Positions 1 through 12,787 are shown, counted from the first letter of the stretch. The stretch is DNA of 64,000 nucleotides from Heterodera schachtii (GCA_023374025.1 SIJG01000130.1:1-64000), one strand, 5' to 3'. Numbers and translations: made by a program. Notes: a model not told the origin generated them from the letters alone.

Positions 1-100
1 AAAGTACCGAGACGGGCTTAAACAATTCGGGACCGGTCCAAAATTATGAACGGACGCCAGTCGGGACCGGGCTTTTTTCAGTTTTTTGGAATTTTATTAA
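1..100. repeat. GC-rich subterminal repeat fragment, cut by window edge
   Basis: A GC-rich patch in AT-rich DNA with repeated words of the type GGGACCGG (GGGACCGGTCC, then CGGGACCGGGC). The layout, with short GC words separated by AT spacers, matches the subterminal arrays of the TAGAG hAT-like elements elsewhere in the window, with a different word. Only one side is visible, so the element type is inferred. Confidence 0.35.
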
Positions 101-507
101 AAATTCGAAAAAAATTGTATCCTATATTTAGCTTAGAATATATCAAGCATGTATATCTAATACATATTTTTTTAGATATATGCTTTTTAAGAAATGTTTA
201 TTTTTATTTTTTTCGTTGAAAATTCTTTTAATTTAAACTTTTTTCATTCATTCTTTATTTATTTTATTTTTTTAATTTATCAATTTTAAAATATTTACTT
301 GTAAATGTAATAAAATTATTTTTTATTGATCTATTATTATTCCAATCGCTTTGTTGATGTTTTATTTTCTTCAATTTTTGATTAATTATTTTTATTTTGT
401 TTATGACATTGTTCTAAAAAACCATAAATTGTTTATTATAAGTAAAAAAAATTGATAATAAAAAAATAAACAACAGAAGTGACGCTGAATTATTTTTTAT
501 ATATAAG

Positions 508-600
508 GTTCTTTTGCTGATGCCATAAAAGGCTTAATCATAATTATGTCTTATTAAAGTATAAATTAAAATAAGCATTTTTATTTTATTTTGGTTTTAT
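508..600 (+). repeat. Diverged direct repeat, copy 1 (copy 2 at 2258-2360)
   Basis: Both copies share GTTCTTTTGCTGATG, then GTCTTATTAAAGTAT and TTAAAATA, in the same order and spacing. They lie about 1.75 kb apart in direct orientation. No coding capacity is seen. This could be a segmental duplication or two copies of one dispersed repeat. Confidence 0.5.
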
Positions 601-1194
601 TTTTAAATAAATAAAAATGTTTTTAATTTTCTCTATAAAATTATTTTTCGTTATGTTTACAAATTTTTTAACCATATAAACCTTGATCATAAAATTAAAG
701 GATATTTATTTATTTTTGTCATTACAATTTTCTGCATTAATTTAGCACCCAGACCCCCATTAAGGATTTGGAAATTCCCGGCTTGTCTCATTCCAGTGCA
801 ACAAAATGTTTTTAATTAAAAACGAATAGGAGATTTAAATATTATAGATAAAAATTTTTTGAAATTTTTGATCAAAACTTTCTTAAAACTTGGAGAAAGT
901 ATTTTGTAAACAAATTTTCACGTTTTTTCGATAAATATAGAAATTATAATGTGTTATTTAAAGTTGCCTAATAGGCATAAAATGGCAAAAATTTAATTAA
1001 TGATAAAATTTAAATGAATAAATAATTTAAATATTTTGATTTTAATAATTAAGCAAAAAATGGAAAATTTCGATTTATGGACGATTTTCTCAAGAAATTG
1101 CTTTTTTTCTTCTAAAACGAGTTTTTATACCATATTTAGCCATTTCTGAAAATTTTACTTTGCGTTTAATGAATTTGAAGAAATTTTGAGAAAT

Positions 1195-1318
1195 CATACC
1201 CTACATTTGGAAAATATGTCCATATTTTTACTATTTTATGTCCATATTTTGCATTTTTTGTCCATATTTTATGGCCATATTTCGCGTTTTTATATCCATA
1301 TAATTACAAACCCTAGTT
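1195..1318 (-). mobile_element. Right-end fragment of the ATATGGAC hAT-like element
   Basis: Repeated TGTCCATATTTT words end in a run close to CCATATAATTACAAACCCTA. The same words and the same terminus (CCATATAATTTACAACCCTA) bound the complete element at 28314-30184. Only one terminus is present here, so this is a truncated copy. Confidence 0.55.
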
Positions 1319-3093
1319 ATAATTCAATAAATTTACAACATTCTGAATCTAAATAAGTAAAATGATGAATTTTTTAACTCTACAAAAAATAATAAATAAA
1401 AAGTATCCGGTAAAATTAGAATGGTTATTATTTTATGGCACATTTTAAAAGACATTTATTCATCAATTAAATTTGGAAAACGTGAAATGAATAAGATTAA
1501 ATTTATCCTCTTCATTCATCAATAAAACTAGGTCACAAATCAGATAAGAACGTGAAAAGAATCGATTAAAAATCAGGAGATGTACGGCAAAAGCGACCAA
1601 AAAGAAAGATAATAAACTCTCGCATATTTCATTTAATCGTTCATTTTTTTTAACTTTTGTTTGTTTGAATTTTATTTGAAATTTAAAAATATTTCACTTA
1701 TTATTTCTCTTTATAAATAGATTCTGTTATATTATCTCTATTGTTAAATTGGTTCGCAATGTTTATCTATTTGAATTTTCTTAATTATATATTTCCAATA
1801 ATGATTTATTGAGAATGAATTATTTTTTTAAATAGTTATGTATTAATAATTATATTTCTAACAGCTAATATTTATATAATTTTAACTTCTTTTTATATTG
1901 AGTCTAACTAACAAATATTTTATTTTTTCAGTTATCAGGATTTACTATTTTAATAAACATATGATTTAGATACATTATTTTCAATTGCTCGTACAGTATT
2001 TTCATTGTTTTTAAAATGTAATTTTTAAAGTTTTTTGCTGACATTGATAGTGATATTTATTTTCATTTACTGATTTTCGCATTCGTTATTTAATTTAACG
2101 CCTTTATATTGGATTCAAATGTATTATATGAATTAATATTATTTTTTGAATGATTTTTAAAATATAATTAATTTACATGTACTCATAATTTTTCTGTTTA
2201 AAATGCTATTTATTTATTTAAAAATCAAATCAAATTTTAATTTATATTTTTTTATATGTAATGTTCTTTTGCTGATGTCGTTTAAAAATCTGAAAAGATT
2301 TAAGCTAAATGTTGTCTTATTAAAGTATTAATTAAAATAGGTAAGCGTTTTTTATTTTGATTTAAAATTTTAAATATTTTAACTTAGTTTTTCATGATAC
2401 AAGCAATAAACAGGTTTTTGTATTTTTTGTTTCTATTACATTTTACTATAGTTTAATTAAATTATTTTAAAATTTTTGTAAAAAAACTATTTTTTCCAAT
2501 TTTTAAAAAATTTATTGTTCTTTTACTTACTTTAAATTTGTAATTTAATTTTGTTTAACAAAATTTCTTTATATATCAAAACTCGACATTGTGATTCGTT
2601 TCATTATGACGACTCTTCTTCCGTAATCTTTTTTTGTTTTAATTATTAAATTTTTCTATGTATAATTTAACTATTATTCATCTTATTTTAATTATTTTTA
2701 AATATGAGTTAATTAATTCACTAATTTATATTAGTCTATTTTAAAGTATAAATTAACTATTGACTATGACTAATTTATCAATTTTATTTATTTTTTTAAT
2801 TCATAATTGCTCGTTATTTTTCTTTAATCCGAATAGATAAAACAAATCATTAAGTCTATGGTGATGTCTTAACAAATTTAAACTGGATATCCAAATAATT
2901 TTGATTATTTTGTTTGTCTGTTATAGTCAACTTAATGAAAAATTTAATTTGTTCATTCATTTCCATTCATTAATTTTATTGATTATATGAATTTATAAAA
3001 TTCTTTTCTCATTAATTTTTACTTTTTAGTTTTATCTCTTCATTATAAATTTTTTTACTTTTGTATTCTTCATACTTTGTTTTATAATGTTAC

Positions 3094-3202
3094 CGGACTA
3101 GAAGCAAAAGAATTCTCGACGAAACTAGGCATTGAATGACAACTTTTTCGGGGACAATTGTTGATTAACGAATTAACGGAATGGCGTATTATTTTTATCT
3201 GA
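3094..3202 (-). CDS. Candidate internal exon, product unknown
   Basis: On the minus strand this GC-richer island follows a canonical acceptor (GTCTTTCAG) and ends at a good donor (CCG|GTAACA). It is open throughout: one leftover base plus 36 codons, with the motif NCPRKSCHSMPSFVENSF. No domain is recognised. I could not find its neighbouring exons with matching phase. The plus strand is interrupted by stops in the same region, which favours the minus strand. Confidence 0.35.
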
Positions 3203-3297
3203 CTGAAAGACAACATGCTTATAAAATTTAAATTTTAAATAATTTGTCAGAGTAAAATGTTTTTATAACTTTACGATCAAATATATTTATTTGAAAG

Positions 3298-3349
3298 ATG
3301 ATGTTTGACATTAAAATTCCTTGTTTCGATACCCAACCCATTTTACGAG
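3298..3349 (+). CDS. Candidate first exon, product unknown
   Basis: A plus-strand ATGATG opens a short frame (MMFDIKIPCFDTQPILR) that runs into a GAG|GTAATA donor. An in-frame TGA lies just upstream, so the start is well bounded. The codons use A/T-ending synonyms like other exons here. No downstream exon was identified, so this remains a first-exon candidate. Confidence 0.3.
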
Positions 3350-5640
3350 GTAATATTGGCATCCGTTTTTTTATTTTTGCTGATTATAATTTAAATTTGC
3401 ACAAAAATTCCCTGAAGAAATTATTTATCATTTATGAGATAATTAATTTAATATTTTCTCAATAATAAAAAAATATAATTTAGACATTTTGTGTGATTTA
3501 TTTTCACAGAATGATTAATTGTAAGCCTCATCTGTCTTTGAGACTCATATCACTTCTGCTATTTATTAATAAATTTTTATTAAAATAAATTTAAGAATTT
3601 ATGTCACTTAAATACATGAAAAGGTAATAATTGTATTTTCGGCGAGTGGTCTTTTTAATTCAATATAAAGGTTTTAAATTTTCTGCTTTTTGTAAAAAAA
3701 ATTATTGAAAGTATGATTTAGTTTTATTCACTTTTTTCATTTATCTTTTTTATAATTTAATCGAACCACCTTTTTACCAATTCATGACGGTTTTTTTGAA
3801 TTTATATTTACAATTCCGAAATAATAAAAGTTTTCTTGAGAAATAAACTATTTAATTTATTTTTAATTGCTTTATTTTTATTGTTTATATTTTTTGATGA
3901 TTGGTTTTTAAATTTGTATTTGTAAAGTAAATATTTTATACTGATGACTAAAATTATAAAGTTTTACATTTTATGCAAAAATAGAAATTTTTTTATATGC
4001 TCAAAAATAACACCAGGCAGTTTAAAATTTTATTTAATTAATTGCATAATAAGTTTATTTGACAGAGTCAATATTTTTGTGTTGATCCTTTCTGTTAAAG
4101 AGTTTTAAATTTATATTATTTTTGTTAATTATTTCTATTTCTTTTTTTATACATTAAATTTTTAATAAATAATCATTACATTTTTCATATGAAGAATGAA
4201 AAAAACAATTTGAATTTCGGTTGCAGGCCGATATCCTTTAAAAAATTAAATTAAAAACTTATGTTGCTTTCCTCGATTAAAGTAAATGTAAATTTAAATT
4301 TTTATGTATTAATGATTAAATTTATAAAAAGCTTTATTTAATTGTTGTGCAGTGATATTCATGTATCTTCGCCCATTCCATTATAACCTAATATTCGTTT
4401 CAGTCTTTCCAAAGTAATATTTATTAATTATTTGAATTAAATTGAAGATAGTGATTGATTAATTTTTTGCATCCTAAGAAATGATTGTTTATTTTCTTTA
4501 TTTTATTAAATCAAGCTAGTCAATGATATATATGTATGTTTATTTCAATTTTTTATAAGGTGGACAATCTTTTATTGTATATATTACTTTATAATATCTA
4601 AGGTATTTTGTGGATAAGTTAAATGTGATTATATTTTGTTTTAATTCTTCAGAATTTTCTTTTGTAAATTTAAGAAACGTGATCGCTGCTTATTAAGACA
4701 GTTTAGAACACATTGTATTGTAAATTCATTATTTGTGATTTGAGTATTGAATTAAATTTTTTGGGTCTCTCTCTATTAATATGAATGCTTTTAATTATTT
4801 CTCTTTTAAATTAATAAATAATAAGCTTTTAATAATAAAAATTTTAATTGTTGTAATCATTTTACATTAAACTTTCGAGACAAAGCACTCTGATGAAATA
4901 TTTTATTTTTTATTTGTTTTATCATCTTGTCTGATATGTTTTTATTTATAATTTTATTTAATTATTTTTATTCAATGTATAAAAAACAGTATTAGACAAA
5001 AAAAATAGCAATGATATATTTAGTTTCATTTTTTAAAATTAATTAATTTAACAATTTCATATAATTCTCAAAACTATTCAAAAAACAAAATATAAAAACG
5101 ATGAAAAGTTTACTAAGGAAAATCTTTCTAATTCCTATAAAAACATTTAAACAACCGAGTGGCATGCTTTTTACGAAACACATAAACAGTAATTGTCAAA
5201 ACCTATTAATTTAATGATTAGAAATAATTATCTTTGCTTTTTTCAATATTTGCCTTTTTTTCTTATAAAATGGAAACTCTGCATCTCAAATTGTACTTTT
5301 ATTTTATAAATAGTTAAAATTAAATTTTAAAAATGATAAAAATTATTAATTTAAGGTTATATTTTATAAAATAAACTTTAATTAAAATTACCATGTTCAT
5401 TTAGCGCTTAATACTTTTTGAATAAATTTGCTTTTGGTGTTTATTTTCCATTTATAATTCTTGAGCCATGGCAAACTTTTTATTTTAATAAGACTTGGAT
5501 GAATAAGATGATTCATTCGAGTAATTAAATTGAGGAATGGATTTTATAAATTATAAAATGAAAAAAATAATGTTCATAAATAGTTTGGGCTTCATAATAA
5601 TTTAAATATAAAAAATATTTTAAATGTAATATCACTTGAT
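3350..5640. other. AT-rich non-coding stretch
   Basis: Long A/T-rich sequence without a supported exon, repeat unit or RNA gene. A TTTCGGTTGCAG acceptor-like site at about 4210 is followed by early stops in all frames. Confidence 0.6.
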
Positions 5641-5995
5641 TTTTTCGACGACTAGGCCTATTTTTGTGCCTATTTCGCCATTTTTTACGCCTTTTTTAGG
5701 ATTTTCGGAAAAATCGTTAACAAAAATGCAATAAAAATGAAAAATACAACCCTAGAAATGACCTAAAAAATTCAGAAAATACACCCTTAAAAATTGAAAA
5801 AAAAAATTTCACAAAAATTCGTCCCTTTAAAAAATTATTTTGATCGAAAAATAACTTTAAAACAATTGAAATATAAGCAAAATAAGTTTTTTGATTAATT
5901 TTTACGTGTTTTGCTACCTAAAAAGCGTTAATAAAAAAATTTTTTTGCCTATTTTAGTGCATATTTGAGGGTTTTTATGCCTGTTTAATGCCTAT
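5640..5995. mobile_element. Non-autonomous element with TGCCTATTT subterminal words
   Basis: The left flank carries GCCTATTTTTGTGCCTATTT words and the right flank carries TGCCTATTTTAGTGC and TTTATGCCTGTTTAATGCC. The interior shares TTTTTACGTGTTTTGCT and a preceding AATTTCACAAAAATT block with 28840-29040. Related GCCTTTTT word arrays occur at 29020-29100 and 53430-53550. No coding sequence or clean target duplication was found. It appears to be a diverged member of the TAGAG hAT-like group. Confidence 0.45.
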
Positions 5996-6089
5996 TTTAC
6001 GATAAATTATAAATTTTTTATTCAGCAGACAGTTCCATTGATTTATGATTTTATACTTTTTAAAAACAAAATTACATTAACGATTGGAT

Positions 6090-6450
6090 AAAGGGCGCTG
6101 TTGGGTTGCTAAAATGGATTTTTTTAAATTTAAATTACAAATACAAGCAAGGCAAATCTTTGAAAAGAAAAATTAAAGTGAAATAAAATTTATTATATTA
6201 ACACAATACCATAAGTGTATTCCATTTTTAATTATTTTAATTTTATAAATTTTTATATAAATATAAAAGAAATTTTTTAGATTGTCATCATAAAAAAATA
6301 TTTGTTTTTTTATAATTTAGCTTTTTGGATATTTTATTTGTATCAGGAATAAATAATTATCATGACCTCGCAGTTTTTTTTGTTGCGTTTCTGGTCTTTT
6401 GCAATTTAAATATACTAGGCTAATAAATATATATTAATAACACATTTTTA
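6090..6450 (+). repeat. Dispersed repeat, copy 1 (copy 2 at 51836-52110)
   Basis: Shared blocks in the same order: GTTGGGTTGCTAAA, then TTTTTTTATAATTTAGCTTTTTGGAT, then a CAGGMATAAAT block, then TTATCATGACCTCGCAG followed by a T-run and AATATACNA. Copies are about 45 kb apart in direct orientation. One translation gives CWVAKW in both, but neither frame stays open across the repeat, so I treat it as a repeat and not as a gene family. Confidence 0.5.
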
Positions 6451-6585
6451 GTTTGATATTTAATCCTGATTTTAATTTACCCCAATCTTTTTATGGGAAA
6501 TTTTCATATTAGTTGTTATCATCTTTTAAAAATTCTTTTTTTTATTTTTCTTGTATTTTAAAGGTTATAAATAATTTATTTCTTT

Positions 6586-6675
6586 TTTGATCAAGTAACG
6601 GCAAAGGAATACGTCGATAGACAAATGCGAATGATTGTGAGTCATACCGTCGGCGGGAAAAATGGCTGTGAATAA
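6586..6675 (+). CDS. Candidate terminal exon, product unknown
   Basis: A GC-richer open frame (TAKEYVDRQMRMIVSHTVGG..., stop TAA at 6673-6675) stands out from flanking A/T runs. An acceptor-like TTGATCAAG lies at its start. A GTGAGT at 6646 could instead act as a donor in phase 0, which would fit the phase-0 acceptor of the exon at 7379. Terminal-exon and internal-exon readings are both possible. No domain is recognised. Confidence 0.35.
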   Translation, partial: FDQVTAKEYVDRQMRMIVSHTVGGKNGCE

Positions 6676-7378
6676 ATGTATTCTAAAAAACAATGATATC
6701 GATTCAGCAATTTCAACATTTATTTAGGCTTATTTTGAACCCGAACTTTAATGGAACAAAATATTTAAAAATAAAATTTAAAGTCATTAAAATGCAAATT
6801 TTTTATTCTCCAATTCCTTTTAGAACACATCTTTACGAAAAACAATGAATATACTTTTTTAATTATATTATTTACTAGAATCATCACTGTATCAGAAAGT
6901 AATAAATTATATTTTTAATTTGATGAAAAAATGGAGCGTATGAGTGATCGTCAATTTGCTTTAGCACTTTAATAAATTTGCTTCTAAATAATGAGCGATA
7001 ACAGTGTGAATTTAATTGTGAAATTGTTGAATAATGATAATTATAAATCAAAAATCTATGGACAAATTAGATGAATGATTCATATTTATTTATCTTAAAT
7101 TACAGAGCAAATTTTATTGTGACAGATGGTGACGGGGCAATAAATATTTGTTTAATCATTTATGATCGAAAAATTTAACACTTTGATCATTTATCTATTT
7201 GTTAAATAATATTTTATCCGTTAAATAAATATGTTATTAAAACATTAATAAAATTTAGCTGTCAACAGGAATATTGCATTTATGGCATTGGTAAATAATT
7301 AATAATTAAATTGTTTCCTTTAAAAATAAAGCTTAATATTTAGCTGAATTTTCGATTAATGCCGATTTTTTTCTTCAG

Positions 7379-7622
7379 AGACATTGTTTTTATTTTTCTT
7401 TGATCGCGGTTTTTTTGGTTGTTTGTCTCAATTGTGCGCCTTTGAAGGAATATGAAAGCGCCGTCATAATTAGTGATTGGAGTGCCAAACAAAGCCACAA
7501 TTGTTCATCGACTACTTCAACACCTACAGGCGAAAAAGTAGTGATTTACAAAAAATTGTTTTATTGATTTTTTTTTTTCTTTTTGGTATTCACACCCCTC
7601 TTTTCCCAGGATTACCCAACTT
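7379..7622 (+). CDS. Candidate exons of a secreted or membrane-anchored protein
   Basis: After a canonical acceptor (TTTTTTTCTTCAG) a phase-0 frame stays open for 53 codons to an AAA|GTAGTG donor at 7538. It has a hydrophobic run (LIAVFLVVCLNCAPL) like a signal peptide and then a Ser/Thr-rich part. A CCCAG acceptor at 7608 gives a 71-base intron, after which the phase-0 reading ends at TAG (7620-7622). A competing frame (FIDYFNTYRRK, continuing to LPNLGNPNFGRADIWGF, stop at 7664) also joins in phase but lacks a good upstream acceptor. The frame choice is therefore open. No start codon was found. Confidence 0.35.
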
Positions 7623-8040
7623 AGGTAACCCCAATTTTGGTCGAGCCGACATTTGGGGATTCTGACACTTGGACTTTTTGAGTATGAGTACATATAGTCT
7701 TTGCAATATAGTCAAATAAGTCTATGCGAAAATATTCAAATAGATGTATTTGCAATAAATTGTACCATAAACGGGGTTTCCTCTTTTTTTAACATTTTTT
7801 AAAGGAGAATTCATTCACTTACACATTGCCAACGCAACCAACAATTGATGAGAAGCATGGTTGAGCAAGAGAAAATGGAGGAAAACATATTTTCATTAAA
7901 TTAATTTTACAGTGGAATGAATTTTCGCCATTTTTTCTTTTTTTAAAAATTAAAGTTCATAATCGTGATCAAGAGCATCAAATTTTATAAATCTGATCAG
8001 AATAATTAAATAGATTTATATTTTACTTAATTCATTTTGT

Positions 8041-8825
8041 GCTGGGTCTTTTCCTAAAAACCTCCAAGGGGTAGGAAAAACAAAAAATGTAAGACATATA
8101 AATTCATAACTTGGCTTAAATTCAATCAAATTGATATTTCATGGTAGCATTCAATTAGTTCAAGGTGTTCTCTATTAAAATATTAATTAGTAAATTTTTT
8201 TTACAAAAGAAAAAAGTTATGGCCATAAATGTTCAATAAATTTTGAGTCCAAATTATTTTACCAAAACTTTTTTAAAACTCATTGAAATTTTATGAAATT
8301 TTAAAGATAAATAGAGAATTCTTAGGACTATCGAATATATAAATTCCTTTTTGATTGTATTTTAATGACTTGAAAATTTTAAATGTTTATAATTATATTT
8401 GCATGACCATAGCAAAAAACATAGCCCGTTAAATGCTTGATAACTTTTTTTTCAAAACCAATTAGATAACATTTTCTTTTTAGAATTTCAAGTACTATAT
8501 TTAGTCTATTTATATTTAAAATTTCAAAAAATTTCATTGACTTTTAAAAAAGTTCTGGATAAAAAATTCCGACTTAAGAATTTGTGGATTTTAATAACAG
8601 TAAGATTTTTTATATTATTTAAAAAAATTTTGCAAATTAATATTCTCATAGAAAACCCATAAAGAAATTGAATGACACCTTGAAATATTAATTTGGTTCA
8701 ATGGGTCAAGATACGAATTTATATGTCTTACATTTTTTATTTTCCTACCCCTTGGCGATTCTTAGGAAACACCCTGGCGGATTTAGAAAACGTCCATGGT
8801 GGCGGTTTTTAGGAAACGACCTAGC
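8041..8825. mobile_element. Palindromic MITE
   Basis: The two ends form long imperfect inverted repeats. The left starts GCTGGGTCTTTTCCTAAAAA and the right end, reverse-complemented, starts GCTAGGTCGTTTCCTAAAAA. Both continue with CAAGGGGTAGGAAAA and ATGTAAGACATATAAATTC. The arms are about 140 bases and the centre is AT-rich. An inner part carries AAAAAAGTTATGGCC and CTATCGAAT blocks seen in other inverted-repeat elements here. No transposase and no convincing target duplication. Confidence 0.7.
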
Positions 8826-8974
8826 ACCAATTTATTTGAAAAATTTTGGGATATTTCTTTGAAAATATGAAAAAATAACTTTAAAAAGATAAAATTATTT
8901 TTAAAAGATAAAAATAAAGGATTATAAATAACATTACCATGGTTGTGCATGTGTCCTAAACAATAAAAAACCAT

Positions 8975-9060
8975 TTAAAAAGTCTTTGAGTCCCGGCTGG
9001 ATTTGGCTCTCCATTCCCGGCATTTTTTTAGCATGAAAAAGTGCAAGCGGGCCCCTGTTT
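8975..9060. repeat. GC-richer transposon debris
   Basis: A short patch with CCCGGCTGGATTTGG and CATTCCCGGC words resembles the patch at 744-806. No ORF or termini can be defined. Confidence 0.3.
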
Positions 9061-9900
9061 GTCTAAAAGTTTAAGATTATTCTTTATTTTTTATGCAATT
9101 TTTTTTTTTTTGGTTTTATTTTATAATTTGGAAAATGCGTCAGTGGAAAATGCGTAATATAATTTAGGTTCTTATTGTAGACCAAATTATTGTTTTTATT
9201 AGTTTATCGACTTCTCATTTTGCTTAAAAGCTTGATTGCTTAAAAAAATGTTTATTAATTGGTGAAATTTCCCACTATCGAAAATGTATTTTTTAAAATT
9301 AATTCTGCATTAGCACAAATAATGATAATGCTTTGAAAATAAACATATCTCTACTATAGTTATTTACTTAAATCTTTAATTGCTTCATTTTAATAAATAA
9401 ACTTTTTACCAAAAATTAATATGTAGATCATTTATTTAATCGATTCATCAATGCAATTCCTCCATTTCATTCGTTACTATTTAAATTTTAATTAAATAAA
9501 TATTTTATATATTTGCGGCGACTATTTGCACAAAAGGAAAAATATTTTGGCACTGAATTTAACATTGAATTATTTATTTTGCATTTAGTTTTTACTTTAA
9601 TTATTTACATGCGGTGGAGTGTAATGTCTTTTTATTCATGGTTCGTTTATAAATAAACTTAAAGTTGAACTTCAATTGGAAAATACACTGTATGTAGTCT
9701 ATTTATAAATTCTGTTATTTACATGAATCATCATCTTGTTTTTTCTCATAATTCGTGGAGCATTTTTTCTTCACACAATTTATCTTTTTCTATCAATTTA
9801 ATAATTTATTCTGCCGATATTGCCAAATTTATATTCCTTATAATTTACGCTTAATTATTAAATTCATTAATTTGTGTCATAATGTTAGTCATTTAAATGT
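9061..9900. other. AT-rich stretch, no feature seen
   Basis: No coding signal beyond the short antisense exon annotated next. The hydrophobic frame at 9755-9997 on the plus strand is composition-driven and overlaps the better minus-strand exon. Confidence 0.5.
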
Positions 9901-9902
9901 TG

Positions 9903-11263
9903 TCAATATTCAAACGTATTTGCATATTGTTTCTTACTCGACGATGTGCGTTTATTTTCACCGTCCACTGCATCACCTAAATTTTTCTATTTGCTGATTT
10001 TGTCAAATTTTCATTGAACTAATTTATAAGTGGAATTTTGTATCAAAATTCATTGTCCTGATCAAAGAATTTCCCTAACAAACAAATAGGGTTCAATTAC
10101 TAATTATAAATATTCAATTACTAATTATAAATACTATGTATTTATCTCAATAAACAGTTTAATTTTTTTCAATGAAAAAAATGTTCGTCATAATTAGTCT
10201 TGTATTTATTTATTATTAATTTTCATTTCTTGGATAACTCTCGATGTGCTTTTCGTTTTTAATTTTTCATATTTATTTGATTATTTATTTAACACTGCAC
10301 CTAATTATTTTCATTTTTAATTGTATATATTTTTTAGCATTTTGAATAAGTCTTGAACAACAATTATATATTTTTCACATCATGCCGTACTTTTGTATTA
10401 CAAATAGCTTTTTGTTTTAAATTTGTAATTCTATTGAGGATTGGAATCCCATAATATGTATTTAATCATATTGCAATTCTAGTTGAATTTAGCTATAGCT
10501 ATTTTTTAAAATGAATTTTTTTCATTTTTTTTTCATTTTAATGGTTCAATTTGTTTTTAAGCTGAATCGATTTCAAATTCTTACAAATAATTTTTTCTAT
10601 ATTTTTAATTTAATCATTATTTTAAAAACTTTAAAAGTAAAATATTAAATTTTTTTTATTGTGGAAAACAAAAAATATTCAAACAACTTTTATAAGAAAT
10701 TTCAAAATTTTCAGTTAAACTAAAATTGGCTGTCAATGCGGAAAGTTAAACACAATAATATTTATAAGCAAAAAATCTTAAGGAAGAAGAGTATTAAAAT
10801 AAAAAATTAATCAGCAGCCCTCGCCTTTCACAAATCATAACAAAAAATAAATAAAACATATAATCTTTTTTTATATGTCGTCGGAATTTTTTATTAAATC
10901 ATTTTTAAATTCTATTAATATGTTTTGTTATACTAAGAAAGAAGCATTATAACAATTTTACCAAAAAATGGATGATCAAGAATTAAGCGAGTTCTTTAAT
11001 AAGGAATTCATTATTATTCATTTAAATGTAACCATATGAAAAAAGCATTATAACAATTTTATCAATAATTTTTTACAATAAACATAAAAAAGGAAAGTTT
11101 TTATTACACTTTTAATTTCTTTAGAAGGGGGAATTTTGTCGGTAGCACATTTGTCCTTTAAGCCCGAATATTTCGCCGCGTCAAAAAACAACCTGACTTG
11201 CTAAATATTTTATTATGGAACTCATTGAACTAATAAATGGCCATTCTCTCCGACTTTTATCAT
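9903..11263 (-). CDS. Small three-exon gene, product unknown
   Basis: Model: exons 11231-11263, 11110-11200 and 9903-9976 on the minus strand. The start ATG (11261-11263) follows a TTGAATTTTCAG acceptor directly, as at a trans-splice site. Exon 1 ends in phase 0. A 30-base GT..AG intron follows. Exon 2 (QVRLFFDAAKYSGLKDKC) ends with one leftover base at GTGTAA. Exon 3 starts after TTTAG with two bases and ends at TGA (9903-9905) in a Lys/Ser-rich tail. The total is 198 bases, 65 residues, with phases agreeing at both joins. The long second intron (1133 bases) is the weakest point; an alternative reads through the 30-base intron to a stop. No domain is recognised. Confidence 0.4.
10093..10132 (+). 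repeat. Two-copy 20-base tandem repeat
   Basis: TCAATTACTAATTATAAATA occurs twice back to back inside the long intron of the preceding gene model. It is probably a local slippage event. Confidence 0.7.
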
Positions 11264-11805
11264 TGCTGAAAATTCAAGAAATAAAAAAATGCAATTAATG
11301 AAGAAATTCCTTATAAAAAAAGTGCATAAAAAATAATTGTTTAGTAAAATAAAGATTAAAAATTTTTGACTTGACTGTAAAATAAAATTAAATAACTTTT
11401 TTATTTATTTATTATTATTTATTGATCATTTCAAGGTTTTTTAAATACTAAATATATCTGTAATTCAATTTACCACATTTTATTTACCAAAAATCGTCAT
11501 TTAAAAAAAATAATCCAAAAATTTAATAGCCCAAAATGGTCTTTCAAAATAAAAATATATTTGTTCCTATTCTCTTTTTCAATGATACAACATTAAAATT
11601 GAAATAAATCACCACCATAGCAACAATTTTGTTTAAAAACAAATTATTTAAATAATCATTATTCATTTATCAATTATTTAATACTTTATCAAATAAATAT
11701 AATTTAAGTTCTTACGTTATTCGCTAGACAAAAATCCTTTTGAAAAAATAAATATGAATCAATATTAAAAATATTAAAAAGTAAATTTTATTTAAAAGCA
11801 TTGGC
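11264..11805. other. AT-rich stretch, no feature seen
   Basis: No exon-like island, repeat unit or RNA gene was recognised. Confidence 0.5.
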
Positions 11806-11813
11806 GTGAGAAC

Positions 11814-12787
11814 TAGAGATCGGATACGGACCGGATCCGTATACGTACTTTTACGGATCCGTAGTCCGTAATACGTATTTTTTTCGGCCAATACGTATTT
11901 TTACGTACTACGGATTTTCCGTATTTTTAGTACGTAAGTACGTAATCCGTATCGATGTCAAGTACGTAATACTGATACTGACCCGTATAAATTATGATAC
12001 GTATTACGGACTATTTTTTTTTGGCGTTTTTAAGGTGAAATGGAGTAATTTTTTAAATTTTGTGCAGTCAATTCGCCAAAATTTTGAAATTTGAGGGTCT
12101 ATTCCGTAAAATTTTCGATGAAAATCGAAAAAGCACTGGAAATATAGGAAAATTACTAAATTGGAAAAAAGCAAAATTTTATGCCAAAACAAAACCTTTA
12201 CGTTATTAAATTGCATTTCGTTTAATTTTTACGAAATTTTTTTTCATTTTTTTTCATTTTGTAAATTTTTCAAAATTATACATAGATATTTTTTATGAAA
12301 TTTGTTCTAATAAATTCATGAAATGGTTAAAAATCGCAAGTTTGCTGATTTTTTGGTGTAAATCTGTTAACAAATTGCAATCAAATCTAAAAAATTCCCG
12401 GCGACGCCTATCGGAACCGCCGGATCCCCCCCCCCCCCCCTCTTTTTTTGAAATCTGAACGCAGATAATTAACAAGTACCAATATTTTACCCTCACTTCC
12501 ATTTGTTGCCAATTTTTAGTTATCTTGAATTTTGTTGCTTAGAATTGATAATAAATTTATTATAAAAAATCCTCTAGCTTTAATATTCAAGATTTGTATT
12601 TATTAAACCAATTTTTATCAAAAAATTTAAAAAATACTTATACGTATACGGATCCGTATTTTTTCTGAATACGGATTTTTACGGACTACGGATTTTCCGT
12701 TTTTTAGTCCGTAAGTACTTAATCCGTATCGGTGTCAAGTACGTAATACTGATACTTATCCGTATTTTCGCAAAATTCCGATCTCTA
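11814..12787. mobile_element. hAT-like non-autonomous element, CGGATCCGTA-word type
   Basis: Termini TAGAGATCGGA and its inverse TTCCGATCTCTA. Both subterminal regions are filled with direct and inverted copies of words such as TACGGATCCGTA, TAGTCCGTA and AATACGTATTT. The core (12020-12140) is almost the same as 20530-20650 in the next family member (TTTTGTGCAGTCAATTCGCC, ATTTTCGNTGAAAATCGAAA). It also has a GC-rich CCGGCGACGCCTATCGGAAC palindrome followed by a C-run. Flanking 8-mers (GTGAGAAC, ATCTCTAG) do not match, so the duplication is lost or the ends are slightly misplaced. The two ORFs inside are chance frames. Confidence 0.7.

Larger units (their letters stand above)
101..3090. other. 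AT-rich non-coding stretch
   Basis: No supported gene. It holds a weak direct duplication (about 508-600 and 2258-2360, annotated separately), a small GC-richer patch at 744-806 (CCCGGCTTGTCTCATTCC) that resembles transposon debris near 8980-9055, and a cluster of TATTTTATGTCCATATTT-like repeats at 1195-1320. A charged open stretch near 1550-1680 has no usable splice acceptor, so it is not called. Confidence 0.6.

Noticed and set aside
8783..8974. Minus-strand ORF of 63 codons
   Set aside because: Overlaps the right arm of the palindromic MITE and has no splice or composition support.
9755..9997. Plus-strand ORF of 80 codons
   Set aside because: Composition-driven, and antisense to a better minus-strand terminal exon with splice acceptor and phase match.
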